A program made the position numbers and the translations under genes. Under the pieces are notes generated by a model. That model was not told where the DNA came from, ran no database searches, and worked only from the letters and a program-made list of their open reading frames with translations. From Christiangramia sabulilitoris (GTDB lineage Bacteria; Bacteroidota; Bacteroidia; Flavobacteriales; Flavobacteriaceae), in NCBI RefSeq assembly GCF_007050985.1, contig NZ_VHSF01000001.1, positions 992,001 to 1,056,000 on the forward strand: a stretch of 64,000 nt of DNA. Direction: 5' to 3'. Of this stretch, positions 1-8,627 are shown piece by piece (within the stretch, counting starts at the first letter, position 1; each line of letters starts with the position of its first letter).

Positions 1-1827
1 AATATCCGGAGTAATTTCGGAGTAGCGCTTCCTGGCGCCCACAAAAGTAATATGTTTTAAAAAGGCGTTTTCTCCTCTTTTTCCGCCATCAACAAGATCT
101 TCTTCACTTTGAAATTCTTCAGGGATCTCAAATTTTGGAAGTAATACATCGCGGGCCAGTTCAAATGGTTCAATTTTATCTACTACTTCCTGAATATTAC
201 TAATAGCATCTGGCAGGTCTTTGAAGAGTTTCTTCATTTCGTTACCAGACTTGAAATAATATTCTTCATTAGGCATACCATAACGGTAACCACGACCGCG
301 ACCTATTGGGGTCGCCTGCTTCTCCCCGTCTTTAACACAAAGCAAAATATCGTGAGCATTGGCATCTTCCTGCTTCCAGTAATAGGTGTTATTGGTCGCA
401 ACTAATTTAATATCATGCTTTCGGGAGAATTCAACTAAAACAGGATTCACCCTGTTCTCATCTTCCTGGTTGTGACGCATTAACTCGATATAAAGATCAT
501 CGCCAAATTCCTGTTTCCACCATAGCAATGCCTCTTCGGCCTGCTTTTCACCTACATTCAGGATCTTACTGGGCACCTCTCCGTATAAATTTCCGGTAAG
601 TACGATGATGTCTTCTTTGTATTGTTTTATAACCTCCTTGTCTATACGAGGCACATAATAAAACCCATCTGTATAGGCTTTGGAAGACATTTTAGCCAGG
701 TTATGATATCCTTTTTTATTTTTCGCCAAAAGGACTACCTGGTAACCATTATCCTTCCTGCTCTTATCTAAATGATTTTCACAGACAAAAAATTCACACC
801 CCAAAATTGCTTTTAAAGGCTTTTTAGGGTCTTCCCCATTTTCCTCAGCGGTCGCATTATGTTCTTTAACGCTTTTATTGTAATTCCCAACTTCTTTTAC
901 AAAGTGGAAAGCTCCCATCATGTTTGCATGATCTGTAAGAGCCACGGCATTCATACCCTCTTCTGCGGCGGCATTTACAAGATCTGGAATACTTATGGTA
1001 GACTGTAATACCGAAAACTGCGAGTGGTTATGCAAATGTGCAAATGGAACTTCATCCAGCTTTTCCAGGTTTTCCTGGATCTCTTCACTGGTAATATCAT
1101 CTGAAGGCTGTTGCTTCTCGAGTTTCTTTCTAATTTTATCTGAAGCTTTCTTAAGATTAATATGCTTCAGGCCTATTAATTCTATCCTTTGTGGGTTTGC
1201 TTCAGAAAAATTCTCGAAATAATCTGCAGGAACATCCAGCTCCTCTTTAGTATAGATCCTCTGCCTTATCAATTCCAGGAAACAACGTGTAGTTGCTTCC
1301 ACATCAGCAGTGGCATTATGAGCCTCGGCAAAAGCTTCATCAAAAAGAAATTTGTGCAATTCAGTTAACGTTGGTAATTTGAATTTACCACCGCGACCAC
1401 CAGGAATTTTGCAAAGTTCAGCCGTTTTTTCGGTACAGGTATCCAGAACCGGCATTTCCTGAAGGGAATTTTCAAAATTTCTTCTTATAAACTCGGCGCC
1501 CATTATATTAAGATCAAAACCAACATTCTGACCTACTACGAATTTAGATTTCTGTAAGGCTGCATTGAACTTTTCCAGTACTTCATCCAGAAGAATCCCC
1601 TGCTCCTTTGCAAGGTCTGTAGAGATCCCGTGAATACGTTCTGAATCATAAGGAATATCAAAACCTTCCGGCTTCACCAGATAATCCTGATTTTCTACCA
1701 GGTTTCCCATCTCATCATGTACCTGCCAGGCGATTTGTATACATCGGGGCCAGTTATCAGAATCGGTTAGCGGGGCGTCCCAGCGCTTGGGAAGACCGGT
1801 AGTTTCGGTATCAAAAATGAGGTACAT
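1..1827 (-). CDS. dnaE: DNA polymerase III subunit alpha with N-terminal proofreading exonuclease (partial)
   Basis: Replicative DNA polymerase catalytic subunit, cut by the window edge so that only its first 609 residues are present. The N-terminus is a DEDD-type 3'-5' exonuclease domain starting MYLIFDTETTGLP, with the D-T-E metal motif at residues 6-8. A PHP domain follows, with an intact HLHNHSQFSVL motif at about residues 264-274 and ALTDHANM shortly after; then the polymerase region begins. Having exonuclease and polymerase on one chain means proofreading need not come from a separate DnaQ. The ATG at 1825-1827 is chosen because the exonuclease fold starts at once and a TAnnTTTG promoter box lies 44 bp upstream. 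The second DnaE in this window (38469-41453) lacks the exonuclease and has an eroded PHP site, which marks this copy as the main replicase. The polymerase active site lies outside the window. Confidence 0.95.
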   Translation of the reverse strand, partial: MYLIFDTETTGLPKRWDAPLTDSDNWPRCIQIAWQVHDEMGNLVENQDYLVKPEGFDIPYDSERIHGISTDLAKEQGILLDEVLEKFNAALQKSKFVVGQNVGFDLNIMGAEFIRRNFENSLQEMPVLDTCTEKTAELCKIPGGRGGKFKLPTLTELHKFLFDEAFAEAHNATADVEATTRCFLELIRQRIYTKEELDVPADYFENFSEANPQRIELIGLKHINLKKASDKIRKKLEKQQPSDDITSEEIQENLEKLDEVPFAHLHNHSQFSVLQSTISIPDLVNAAAEEGMNAVALTDHANMMGAFHFVKEVGNYNKSVKEHNATAEENGEDPKKPLKAILGCEFFVCENHLDKSRKDNGYQVVLLAKNKKGYHNLAKMSSKAYTDGFYYVPRIDKEVIKQYKEDIIVLTGNLYGEVPSKILNVGEKQAEEALLWWKQEFGDDLYIELMRHNQEDENRVNPVLVEFSRKHDIKLVATNNTYYWKQEDANAHDILLCVKDGEKQATPIGRGRGYRYGMPNEEYYFKSGNEMKKLFKDLPDAISNIQEVVDKIEPFELARDVLLPKFEIPEEFQSEEDLVDGGKRGENAFLKHITFVGARKRYSEITPDI

Positions 1828-1870
1828 TCCTTATGTATTTTAAACTTGTAAGAAGAAAAAAGATGGTTCG

Positions 1871-1878
1871 CAAAATTA
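1871..1878 (-). promoter_or_regulatory. Predicted dnaE promoter (-7 box)
   Basis: On the minus strand the sequence reads TAATTTTG, an exact match to the Bacteroidota -7 consensus TAnnTTTG. It would give a leader of roughly 40 nt before the dnaE ATG. No convincing -33 TTG is seen at the usual 19-20 nt spacing. Confidence 0.5.
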
Positions 1879-1946
1879 AACCATCCGGGCTAAAATAAGG
1901 AACTTTATTCCTGAAATAAAACTTTGTTTTCAGGAATTATTAACCA

Positions 1947-1993
1947 TAAAAAAAGCCTCACAAAATTCTGAAAATTCAGATAATTTGTGAGGC
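1947..1993 (-). terminator. Rho-independent terminator after the DUF2383 gene
   Basis: On the minus strand GCCTCACAAATT pairs with AATTTTGTGAGGC around an inner CTGAA/TTCAG hairpin, and a run of seven T follows. It lies 120 bp past the stop of the DUF2383 gene and upstream of dnaE, so it most likely ends that transcript. Confidence 0.75.
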
Positions 1994-2115
1994 CTGATAC
2001 GAACGCTAAAAACTACTACTACTTCAATCAAACATTGTTCGCATCTGTGGGTTTATAATCCTTCCTGTTTGGTATTTTTTGGGACATTTACCGAAGGACT
2101 TATAAAATAGCATAC

Positions 2116-2562
2116 TTATGCCAGGTTTTCTAAGGTCTTTACTTCATTTAATGCTGCAACAATAGCGTTTTTTTGCTTTAGCAAAATATTACCTGTAGAT
2201 GCCGGGATATCTGAATCCTTAAGAATATCTTCATATTCCTCGATAGCAGCTTTTTCACCTCTAATTGCTTCTTCAAGTACAGCTTCATCCTTGTCGCCAG
2301 AAAGGCTTGCTTTCAAATTCATCCACGATCTGTGTACATCACCTGCCAGACTGGAACCTTTATCCGGTTCTTCACCGAAATTTCTGATCTCGGACTTCAA
2401 TTCATGACCAAAATCATAACGCTCCTGAGCTCTTTGGGTAAAGAATGTTTTCAATTGCTGATGGTCTACTTTTTCTGCAGCCAGTTTGTATCCTTTCTCA
2501 GCATCATAATTCTTTTCTAATAACTCGTTTAATTTTTTAGATATCTCACTTGAATAACTCAT
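2116..2562 (-). CDS. DUF2383 / PA2169-type four-helix-bundle protein
   Basis: A 148-residue soluble protein that is almost entirely helical and rich in Glu, Lys and Ala. The spacing of E and H residues (KNYDAEKGYKLAAEKV, RGEKAAIEEYEDIL) fits the ferritin-like PA2169/DUF2383 family, proteins of about 150 residues with a diiron-type four-helix bundle. Members are often linked to stress or stationary phase, but their biochemical role is not established. No signal peptide is present, so it should be cytoplasmic. It stands alone, ends at its own terminator (1947-1993), and has no strong TAnnTTTG box; the nearest is TATCTTTA about 35 bp upstream. The family call is secure; the function is unknown. 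Confidence 0.75.
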   Translation of the reverse strand: MSYSSEISKKLNELLEKNYDAEKGYKLAAEKVDHQQLKTFFTQRAQERYDFGHELKSEIRNFGEEPDKGSSLAGDVHRSWMNLKASLSGDKDEAVLEEAIRGEKAAIEEYEDILKDSDIPASTGNILLKQKNAIVAALNEVKTLENLA

Positions 2563-2781
2563 AGCTTAAAATTTTTCTGTTTTTCTGTCGAGTAAAGATA
2601 AGGTTGACCCATGCCTCCAACAACCTATTTAACAGGGTTTAGCACTAATTAACCTCTTTTAACAGCAGTCATTCTTTTTAACTAAAAATCTTCCTAAAGC
2701 ACAAACTAAAACTAACTGGGCAGCAATAAAATACACTCCATTTTTTTTAAGAGGAAAAAGCATAAAATTAGAAAAATGTAG

Positions 2782-2821
2782 TATCTTTGCACACTTATTA
2801 ATAACCGGGGTCGCGAACCCC
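2782..2821 (+). promoter_or_regulatory. rpsP promoter box and leader hairpin
   Basis: TATCTTTG at 2782-2789 matches TAnnTTTG exactly. The short leader carries a perfect small hairpin, GGGGT-CGCGA-ACCCC at 2807-2821, 14 bp before the rpsP ATG. A hairpin this close to the start could affect initiation; autoregulation by S16 is only a possibility. Confidence 0.55.
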
Positions 2822-2835
2822 AAAATTTAATTTTT

Positions 2836-3426
2836 ATGCCAGTAAAAATAAGATTACAAAGACACGGTAAAAAAGGAAAACCTTTTTTCTGGATTGTTGC
2901 TGCGGATACTCGCGCAAAAAGAGACGGTAAATTTTTGGATAAATTGGGAATCTATAACCCTAACACAAATCCTGCTACTATCGAACTTGATGTAGACGGA
3001 GCTGTTAAGTGGTTACAAAACGGTGCTCAACCAACAGATACCGCTCGTGCTATCCTTTCTTACAAAGGAGCTTTACTTAAAAAACACTTAGCAGTAGGTG
3101 TGAAAAAAGGAGCATTAACTGAAGAGCAGGCTGAGGAGAAATTCCAGGCATGGTTAGAAGAAAAAGAAGGAAAGATAGGAGCTAAAAAAGACTCTTTGAG
3201 CAAAGCTCAGGAAGCTGAAAAAGCTAAAGCTCTGGAAGCTGAGAAAGAAGCTAACGCTAAGCGTGAAGCTGAATTCAAAGAAGCTGAGGAAGCTGAAGCG
3301 AAAGCTGCTGCTGAGGCTGCTGCGGTTGCAGAAGCTACAGACGAAGCTACCGTTGAAAATGCTGAAGAAGAAGTGGGAGCTGCAACTGCAGAAGAAGCTA
3401 AAACTGAAGACAAAAAAGACGCTTAA
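2836..3426 (+). CDS. rpsP: 30S ribosomal protein S16 with long acidic C-terminal tail
   Basis: Small-subunit ribosomal protein S16, needed for 30S assembly. Residues 1 to about 85 form the conserved core, starting [17 protein letters not shown] and including [17 protein letters not shown]. The protein is 196 residues long, against about 80-90 in most bacteria. From about residue 105 the extra part is a Lys/Glu/Ala-rich segment that becomes almost pure Ala-Glu (about 130-190) and should be helical or coiled-coil. Long S16 tails of this kind occur in other Bacteroidota, so it is a lineage trait rather than a fusion with a known domain. rimM follows 12 bp later, the usual S16-RimM pairing. The repetitive GCT/GAA codons produce a meaningless open frame on the opposite strand. 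Confidence 0.97.
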   Translation: MPVKIRLQRHGKKGKPFFWIVAADTRAKRDGKFLDKLGIYNPNTNPATIELDVDGAVKWLQNGAQPTDTARAILSYKGALLKKHLAVGVKKGALTEEQAEEKFQAWLEEKEGKIGAKKDSLSKAQEAEKAKALEAEKEANAKREAEFKEAEEAEAKAAAEAAAVAEATDEATVENAEEEVGAATAEEAKTEDKKDA

Positions 3427-3438
3427 ACAGCAATTGCA

Positions 3439-3966
3439 ATGACTAAGGAAGAATGCTTCTACCTGGGAAAGATCGTTGCAAAATTTAGCTTTAAAGGTGA
3501 GGTGCTCATAAAACTTGACACCGATGAGCCTGAAACTTACACAGAAATGGAATCAGTACTCGTTGAATACAACGATAATCTGGTTCCATTTTTTATTGAG
3601 CGCTCTTACCTGCACAAAAGCACCCTGTTAAGAGCGAAATTTGAAGATATAGATACAGAGGATGATGCCGAGGATATGATTGGCACCGATGTATATCTAC
3701 CCCTCACCATGCTCCCCGAACTTCCGGAAGATAAATTCTACTTCCACGAGATCATTGGTTTTGATGTTATTGATGCAGAACATGGGAATATTGGCAAAGT
3801 TGTTTCTATAAATGACACCACATCCCAGGCTTTATTCGAAATAGACAAAGAGGGGAAACAGATCTTGATCCCGATGAATGATGAATTCATTCAAAAAGTG
3901 GATAAAAAAAATAAACAGATCAGGGTTATTACTCCTGAAGGCCTTGTAGAACTCTACCTAGGATAA
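3439..3966 (+). CDS. rimM: 16S rRNA maturation factor RimM
   Basis: Assembly factor that binds the 30S head and helps process and fold 16S rRNA. The 175 residues match the family length: an N-terminal barrel (FYLGKIVAKFSFKGEVLIKLDTD) and a C-terminal PRC-barrel region (FYFHEIIGFDVIDAEHGNIG...QILIPMNDEFIQKVD). It lies 12 bp after rpsP and is presumably co-transcribed from the rpsP promoter. The operon ends here: a palindromic repeat and a terminator belonging to the opposite leuS gene follow. TrmD and L19, which follow RimM in many other phyla, are absent. Confidence 0.95.
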   Translation: MTKEECFYLGKIVAKFSFKGEVLIKLDTDEPETYTEMESVLVEYNDNLVPFFIERSYLHKSTLLRAKFEDIDTEDDAEDMIGTDVYLPLTMLPELPEDKFYFHEIIGFDVIDAEHGNIGKVVSINDTTSQALFEIDKEGKQILIPMNDEFIQKVDKKNKQIRVITPEGLVELYLG

Positions 3967-3993
3967 TCCTTCGTTATCCTCCCGTTATTGAGC

Positions 3994-4030
3994 GATGCTG
4001 AAACTCCCGAAGGATCGGGACAGCGGGACG
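3994..4030. repeat. Dispersed palindromic repeat (ATGCTG/CAGC type)
   Basis: A single copy of the repeat module found all over this window: GATGCTGAAAC, then TCCCGA-AGGA-TCGGGA, then CAGC. It folds as a nested hairpin. It sits in the convergent gap between rimM and leuS. Confidence 0.8.
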
Positions 4031-4040
4031 AAAATGCATA

Positions 4041-4066
4041 AAAAAACCGCTCTCTTCCGAAAGCGG
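4041..4066 (-). terminator. leuS terminator
   Basis: On the minus strand CCGCTTTC-GGA-AGAGAGCGG is followed by TTTTTTT. The hairpin begins 33 bp after the leuS stop codon, in the expected orientation. Confidence 0.85.
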
Positions 4067-4098
4067 TAATTTACAAGTTATATTTTCTCTTATTGCAA

Positions 4099-6912
4099 CT
4101 AGCCTACAATATTCACAATCTTGCCAGGCACAACGATCACCTTTTTCGGTGTACGCCCGTCTAATTGCTTTTGAGTGCGCTCATCGTTCATTACATTCTG
4201 TTCAATTTCATCCTTACCCATATCTAAAGGAAGCTCCATGGTAAATCTCATCTTCCCGTTGAAGGAAACCGGGTAGTTCTTAGTACTTTCTACCAGATAT
4301 TTTTCCTCAAAAACGGGATATTCTGCCGTGGTAATAGAATCTGAATTCCCCAGTTTTTCCCAAAGCTCTTCCGCGATATGAGGAGCATAAGGAGCGATAA
4401 GCACCGCTAATGGCTCAAGGATCTCTCGGCTATTGCACTTTTGAGCGGTAAGCTCGTTCACACAGATCATAAAAGTTGATACAGAAGTATTAAAGCTGAA
4501 TTCTTCAATATCCTCGGTTACTTTTTTAATGGTCTTATGCAGGGTCTTTAACGAATCTGCCGAAGCCTTTTCGTTTGAAACAGAAAAGTCGTCCCCTTCA
4601 TGATAAAGTTTCCAGAGTTTCTTCAGGAAGCTATGTACCCCGGTGATCCCGGCGGTATTCCATGGCTTCGCCTGTTCCAGCGGCCCAAGGAACATTTCGT
4701 ACATTCTTAAGGTATCTGCCCCGTAATCTTTACAGATCTCATCTGGGTTCACGACATTGTACTTGGATTTGGACATTTTCTCCACTTCTCTACCAACGAT
4801 ATATTTTCCATCTTCGGTTAGGAATTTAGCATCGGCAAATTCCGGACGCCATTTTTTAAAGCCTTCTATATCCAGCTCATCTGAAGCGTTTACCAAAGAA
4901 ACATCTGCATGAATTGGCTGCACATTATTGCCTTTGATCTGGTTTTTAGAAACAAATACATTCTCTCCTTCAAGCCTGTACACAAATGCACTGGTCCCAA
5001 GGATCATTCCCTGGTTGATCAGCTTTTTGAACGGTTCTTCAACCGTAAGCCATCCACGATCGTATAAGAATTTGGTCCAGAATCTTGAATATAACAAGTG
5101 ACCGGTAGCATGCTCGCTACCACCAATGTAGAGGTCTACGTTTTCCCAGTATTTCTGAGCTTCTTCCGAAACAAAGCGATCAGGGTTTCCGGCATCCATA
5201 TATCTGAAAAGATACCAGCTGCTTCCTGCCCATCCCGGCATTGTATTAAGTTCCAGAGGAAAAACAGTTTCATCATCTATTTCAGAATTGGAAACCACTT
5301 TATTATTCTTTGTATCCCAGGCCCATTCGGTAGCATTTCCTAATGGTGGCTCACCGGTTTCGGTTGGAAGATATTTTTCAACTTCAGGCAATCTTAATGG
5401 AAGGTGCTCAAGGTCTATCATTTTGGGTAAACCGTTCACATAATAGACAGGGAAAGGCTCTCCCCAATATCTTTGACGGCTGAACACCGCATCTCTAAGC
5501 CTGTAATTCGTTTTTCCGTAACCCTGACCTGTTTTTTCCAGTTCCAGAATTACTTTATTTAATGCTTCTTTATATTCCAGTCCGCTGAGGAAATCTGAAT
5601 TCGCGATCACTGTGCCTTCTTTCCCCGCATAAGCTTCCTGGGAAACATCTATATTTTCAAAAATATTAGGAATCGGAAGATCGAAATGTCTCGCGAAATC
5701 ATGGTCACGCTGGTCACCGCAAGGAACGGCCATAACCGCCCCGGTTCCGTAACCCGCAAGTACATAATCCCCTATCCAGATCGGGATAGATTCCCCGGTA
5801 AATGGATGTTCGGCATAAGCCCCGGTAAAAACACCGGTTATGCTTTTCACATCTGCCATACGTTCACGCTCACTTCTCTTGGCACTGGCTTCGATATAAG
5901 CCTCCACTTCTTCACGGTGAGCTTCTGTAGTGATCTCTTTAACCAGGTCATGTTCGGGTGCAAGCGTCATAAAACTTACCCCAAAGATGGTGTCAGGTCG
6001 CGTGGTGAAGACCCCAACTGTATGATCTGTATCCTTTATCTTAAAGTCTACATGCGCCCCAACCGATTTCCCGATCCAGTTACGCTGACTTTCCTTTAGA
6101 CTTTCGGTCCAGTCAATTTTATTAAGACCCTGAAGCAATCTTTCCGCAAACGCAGAAATTCGCATGCTCCATTGAGTCATTTTCTTTCTGATGACCGGAT
6201 AACCACCACGTTCAGATACTCCGTTTACAATTTCATCATTAGCAAGCACAGTCCCAAGTTGCGGACACCAGTTCACTTCAGCTTCCGCTAAATAAGTAAG
6301 ACGGTATTTTAAAAGAATCTGTTCTTTCTCATCTGCAGAATATTTATTCCACTCAGCTGCTGAAAATTCTTCGGTATCATTATCGCAAGCAGCATTTATT
6401 CGAGAATTACCTTCAGAAGTAAAGATCTCTTCCAGTTCTGAAATTGGGCGGGACTTTTCTGCTTCCTGGTCGTACCAGCTTTCAAAAAGCTGGATAAAGA
6501 TCCATTGCGTCCATTTATAATAATCTGGCTCGCTGGTTCTTACCTCGCGGCTCCAGTCGAAAGAAAACCCGATTTTATCTAATTGCTCCCGGTAACGGGC
6601 GATGTTATTCTCTGTAGTTACCGCAGGATGCTGACCGGTCTGTATCGCATATTGTTCTGCCGGAAGACCAAAACTGTCATATCCCTGTGGATGCAACACG
6701 TTAAACCCTTTATGCCTTTTAAAGCGGGCATAGATATCACTGGCAATATAGCCAAGCGGATGCCCCACATGAAGTCCCGCTCCGGATGGATAGGGGAACA
6801 TGTCCAGCACATAATATTTCGGTTTATCAGAATCGTTGTTGGCTTTAAAAGTCTGGTTTTCTGCCCAGTATTTCTGCCATTTCTCTTCGATCTTATTAAA
6901 GTGATAACTCAT
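4099..6912 (-). CDS. leuS: Leucyl-tRNA synthetase
   Basis: Class Ia aminoacyl-tRNA synthetase charging tRNA-Leu. With the start chosen here it has 937 residues, longer than the roughly 860-880 of many bacteria but normal for this phylum. The HIGH-type motif HVGH is at residues 48-51 within YPSGAGLHVGHPLGY, and KMSKS is at 712-716. The editing (CP1) domain with TTRPDT lies between them. A hydrophilic insertion of about 40 residues around 150-200 and an insertion before KMSKS account for the extra length. The ATG at 6910-6912 (MSYHFNKIEEKWQKYW) is used, with AAGAGAAG upstream. The in-frame ATG at 6960 would add 16 residues (MLKQVQHDGK...) that are only the translation of a dispersed DNA repeat. 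The gene is transcribed alone. Confidence 0.97.
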   Translation of the reverse strand: MSYHFNKIEEKWQKYWAENQTFKANNDSDKPKYYVLDMFPYPSGAGLHVGHPLGYIASDIYARFKRHKGFNVLHPQGYDSFGLPAEQYAIQTGQHPAVTTENNIARYREQLDKIGFSFDWSREVRTSEPDYYKWTQWIFIQLFESWYDQEAEKSRPISELEEIFTSEGNSRINAACDNDTEEFSAAEWNKYSADEKEQILLKYRLTYLAEAEVNWCPQLGTVLANDEIVNGVSERGGYPVIRKKMTQWSMRISAFAERLLQGLNKIDWTESLKESQRNWIGKSVGAHVDFKIKDTDHTVGVFTTRPDTIFGVSFMTLAPEHDLVKEITTEAHREEVEAYIEASAKRSERERMADVKSITGVFTGAYAEHPFTGESIPIWIGDYVLAGYGTGAVMAVPCGDQRDHDFARHFDLPIPNIFENIDVSQEAYAGKEGTVIANSDFLSGLEYKEALNKVILELEKTGQGYGKTNYRLRDAVFSRQRYWGEPFPVYYVNGLPKMIDLEHLPLRLPEVEKYLPTETGEPPLGNATEWAWDTKNNKVVSNSEIDDETVFPLELNTMPGWAGSSWYLFRYMDAGNPDRFVSEEAQKYWENVDLYIGGSEHATGHLLYSRFWTKFLYDRGWLTVEEPFKKLINQGMILGTSAFVYRLEGENVFVSKNQIKGNNVQPIHADVSLVNASDELDIEGFKKWRPEFADAKFLTEDGKYIVGREVEKMSKSKYNVVNPDEICKDYGADTLRMYEMFLGPLEQAKPWNTAGITGVHSFLKKLWKLYHEGDDFSVSNEKASADSLKTLHKTIKKVTEDIEEFSFNTSVSTFMICVNELTAQKCNSREILEPLAVLIAPYAPHIAEELWEKLGNSDSITTAEYPVFEEKYLVESTKNYPVSFNGKMRFTMELPLDMGKDEIEQNVMNDERTQKQLDGRTPKKVIVVPGKIVNIVG

Positions 6913-6935
6913 TTTCTTCTCTTTCTTTAACTTTC

Positions 6936-7010
6936 CGTCATGCTGAACTTGTTTCAGCATCTAACAATTAGACCCTAAACCTCCCGAAACGTCGGGACAG
7001 CCTGACGGTA
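6936..7010. repeat. Palindromic repeats inside the leuS leader
   Basis: Two repeat modules stand side by side: ATGCTGAACTTGTTTCAGCAT (a hairpin with ATGCTGAA/TTTCAGCAT arms) and one carrying CCCGA-AACG-TCGGG flanked by GTC/GAC bases. They lie between the predicted leuS promoter and its start codon, so they should be transcribed as part of the leader. Confidence 0.75.
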
Positions 7011-7022
7011 TTTTCTGAAACG

Positions 7023-7030
7023 CAAAAATA
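7023..7030 (-). promoter_or_regulatory. Predicted leuS promoter (-7 box)
   Basis: The minus strand reads TATTTTTG followed by C, an exact TAnnTTTG box about 110 bp before the leuS ATG. It implies a leader of about 105 nt containing the repeat modules. Confidence 0.5.
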
Positions 7031-7066
7031 CAATTTTAAAGGACTTATGCGGAATGATTGAAAGTT

Positions 7067-7999
7067 CTATTCCCGGCTTTTTCTCGCTTCTTCCTCCATA
7101 GGTTTCAGGCATTCATAGATATACCTGTTCACGGGAGTTTTAAACCCTAGCCTTTCTCCCTCTTTTACGATAAAGCCATTAAAATTCTCCAGTTCTGAAG
7201 GTTTGCCATTCATAATATCTCGCTGGGTAGAAGCGGTGGTACCCTCAGGTTGGGAATTTATGATCTCAAAGACCATTTCCAGGTGCTTCGCGGTTAAGTG
7301 AACTCCTTTAGCCTTTCCAACTTCAATGATTTCTTTGGCCGAATTTCTCATCATTTCGTTGAGATATTTACTATCTCTGATCTTATCTATCGGCACCCTC
7401 GTAAGCCCACCGATTCCACTGACGGTACAGATAAACAGGAACTTTTTCCAGATCTCTAACTGGATATTTTCCGGAATATTATTTTCTATTCCCGCTTCAT
7501 CGAGCATATCGCCAATTTTCAAAACCCTGTCTGATTGAGAATTATCTGCCTCCCCAAAAACGATCTTCGGCTCATAGGAAGCATGTTTTATTTTACCCGG
7601 TTCTTCTAAAAAACTTACAATAAAACAAAGCCCTGCCAGCACATTTTCCCTTGGAAGGATCTCTATTAGTTTTTCGTAGTTATCGGCTCCGTTTTGCAAA
7701 GGAAGAACGATGGTATTTTCTCCAATTATGGGTTTTAATTTTGCCGCTACCGCCGGGATCTGCCAGGATTTTATCCCAAGAATTATAAGGTCTGGTTTTG
7801 AAACTTCAGAGACATCTGAAGTAGCCATCTTTGGTTTCACTTTAAAATTCCCTTTGATGCTTTCCACCTCGAGTCCGTGTTTTTGTATCGCTTTAAGGTG
7901 CTCCCCTCTGGCAATCATACTTACATTAAAACCTGCATTAGCGAGCTTTCCACCAAAATAGCCTCCAACGCCGCCAATTCCATAAACCAAAATTTCCAT
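7067..7999 (-). CDS. PanE-like 2-dehydropantoate 2-reductase
   Basis: NADPH-dependent reductase of the ketopantoate reductase (ApbA/PanE) family; the reference reaction makes pantoate for coenzyme A. At 310 residues it has the standard length. The dinucleotide-binding motif GIGGVGGYFGG is at residues 7-17. The C-terminal helical domain carries LEIWKKFLFICTVSGIGGLTR and ends with the substrate-domain sequence GERLGFKTPVNRYIY. The ATG at 7997-7999 is chosen: the longer in-frame start adds 38 residues beginning MFCHSERSRGI, which is translated repeat DNA, and a TAnnTTTG box at 8014-8021 lies inside that extension. No other coenzyme A gene is adjacent, so a different 2-keto acid substrate is possible. 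Confidence 0.85.
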   Translation of the reverse strand: MEILVYGIGGVGGYFGGKLANAGFNVSMIARGEHLKAIQKHGLEVESIKGNFKVKPKMATSDVSEVSKPDLIILGIKSWQIPAVAAKLKPIIGENTIVLPLQNGADNYEKLIEILPRENVLAGLCFIVSFLEEPGKIKHASYEPKIVFGEADNSQSDRVLKIGDMLDEAGIENNIPENIQLEIWKKFLFICTVSGIGGLTRVPIDKIRDSKYLNEMMRNSAKEIIEVGKAKGVHLTAKHLEMVFEIINSQPEGTTASTQRDIMNGKPSELENFNGFIVKEGERLGFKTPVNRYIYECLKPMEEEARKSRE

Positions 8000-8013
8000 A
8001 AACTGAATTTTCT

Positions 8014-8021
8014 CAAATTTA
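8014..8021 (-). promoter_or_regulatory. Predicted promoter of the panE-like gene
   Basis: TAAATTTG on the minus strand matches TAnnTTTG and lies 15 bp before the chosen ATG. It helps rule out the longer start. Confidence 0.5.
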
Positions 8022-8029
8022 GGAAACTT

Positions 8030-8520
8030 AAATCGAACGTAACCCTGTCCTGATGCTTCGGGAGTTTCAGGGTCTAAATAGATTCCTCGACTGCGCTCGG
8101 AATGACAAAACACATGTCACATTGAGCGCAGTCGAAATGTATTATACAGAACCATGCTTCGACAGGCTCAGCAGACCAAAACGTCAACCTGCCATGATGC
8201 TTCGAGGGATTTAGGGGCTAATGAGATGCTGAAACAATCCCGAAGTATCGGGACAGCATGACGAGGAATGAATGTGAAATGTCATTTTGAAGAAGTGAAA
8301 TGACTGAGAAATCTGACCTTAAGAGATTCCTCGACTCCGCTCGGAATGACAATAAACATGTCACATTGAGCGCACTTAAAATGTGTTATTCAAAACCATG
8401 CTTCGACTGCGCTCAGCATGACTACTTAATCTTCGAGGTCACCCTGAATTTATTTTAGGGTCTCTGGAGATGCTAAAACGATTCCAATGTATCGGGACAG
8501 CATTACGTACCAAACCAATA
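8030..8520. repeat. Cluster of dispersed palindromic repeats between panE-like gene and ftsX
   Basis: This roughly 490-bp stretch has no credible gene and is a mosaic of the repeat modules seen elsewhere: CTTCGACTGCGCTCAGCATGAC and its variants (8156-8175, 8399-8421), GATGCTGAAACAATCCCGAAG-type hairpins (8225-8262, 8469-8506), half copies of the GTCATTTTGAAG...GAGAAATCTG element (8281-8315), and GATTCCTCGACTCCGCTCGG blocks (8326-8348). Several copies are diverged by point changes. Confidence 0.8.
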
Positions 8521-8627
8521 GTTCAATAACTTAATTAGGATAGTCCCAATATTTTCAAAAGTTTAAACGTTTTAAAGATTAGGAAAACTTAACTTTCTTA
8601 TTTTTACAAAAAATCTGAAGTCACTCT

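Noticed and set aside
3207-3413. A 68-residue Ala/Ser-rich frame antisense to rpsP
   Set aside because: It is the complement of the repetitive GCT/GAA codons of the S16 tail, with no start signal of its own.
6618-6930. Open frames within leuS on other frames and the opposite strand
   Set aside because: They overlap a highly conserved synthetase region and show no family features or ribosome-binding sites.
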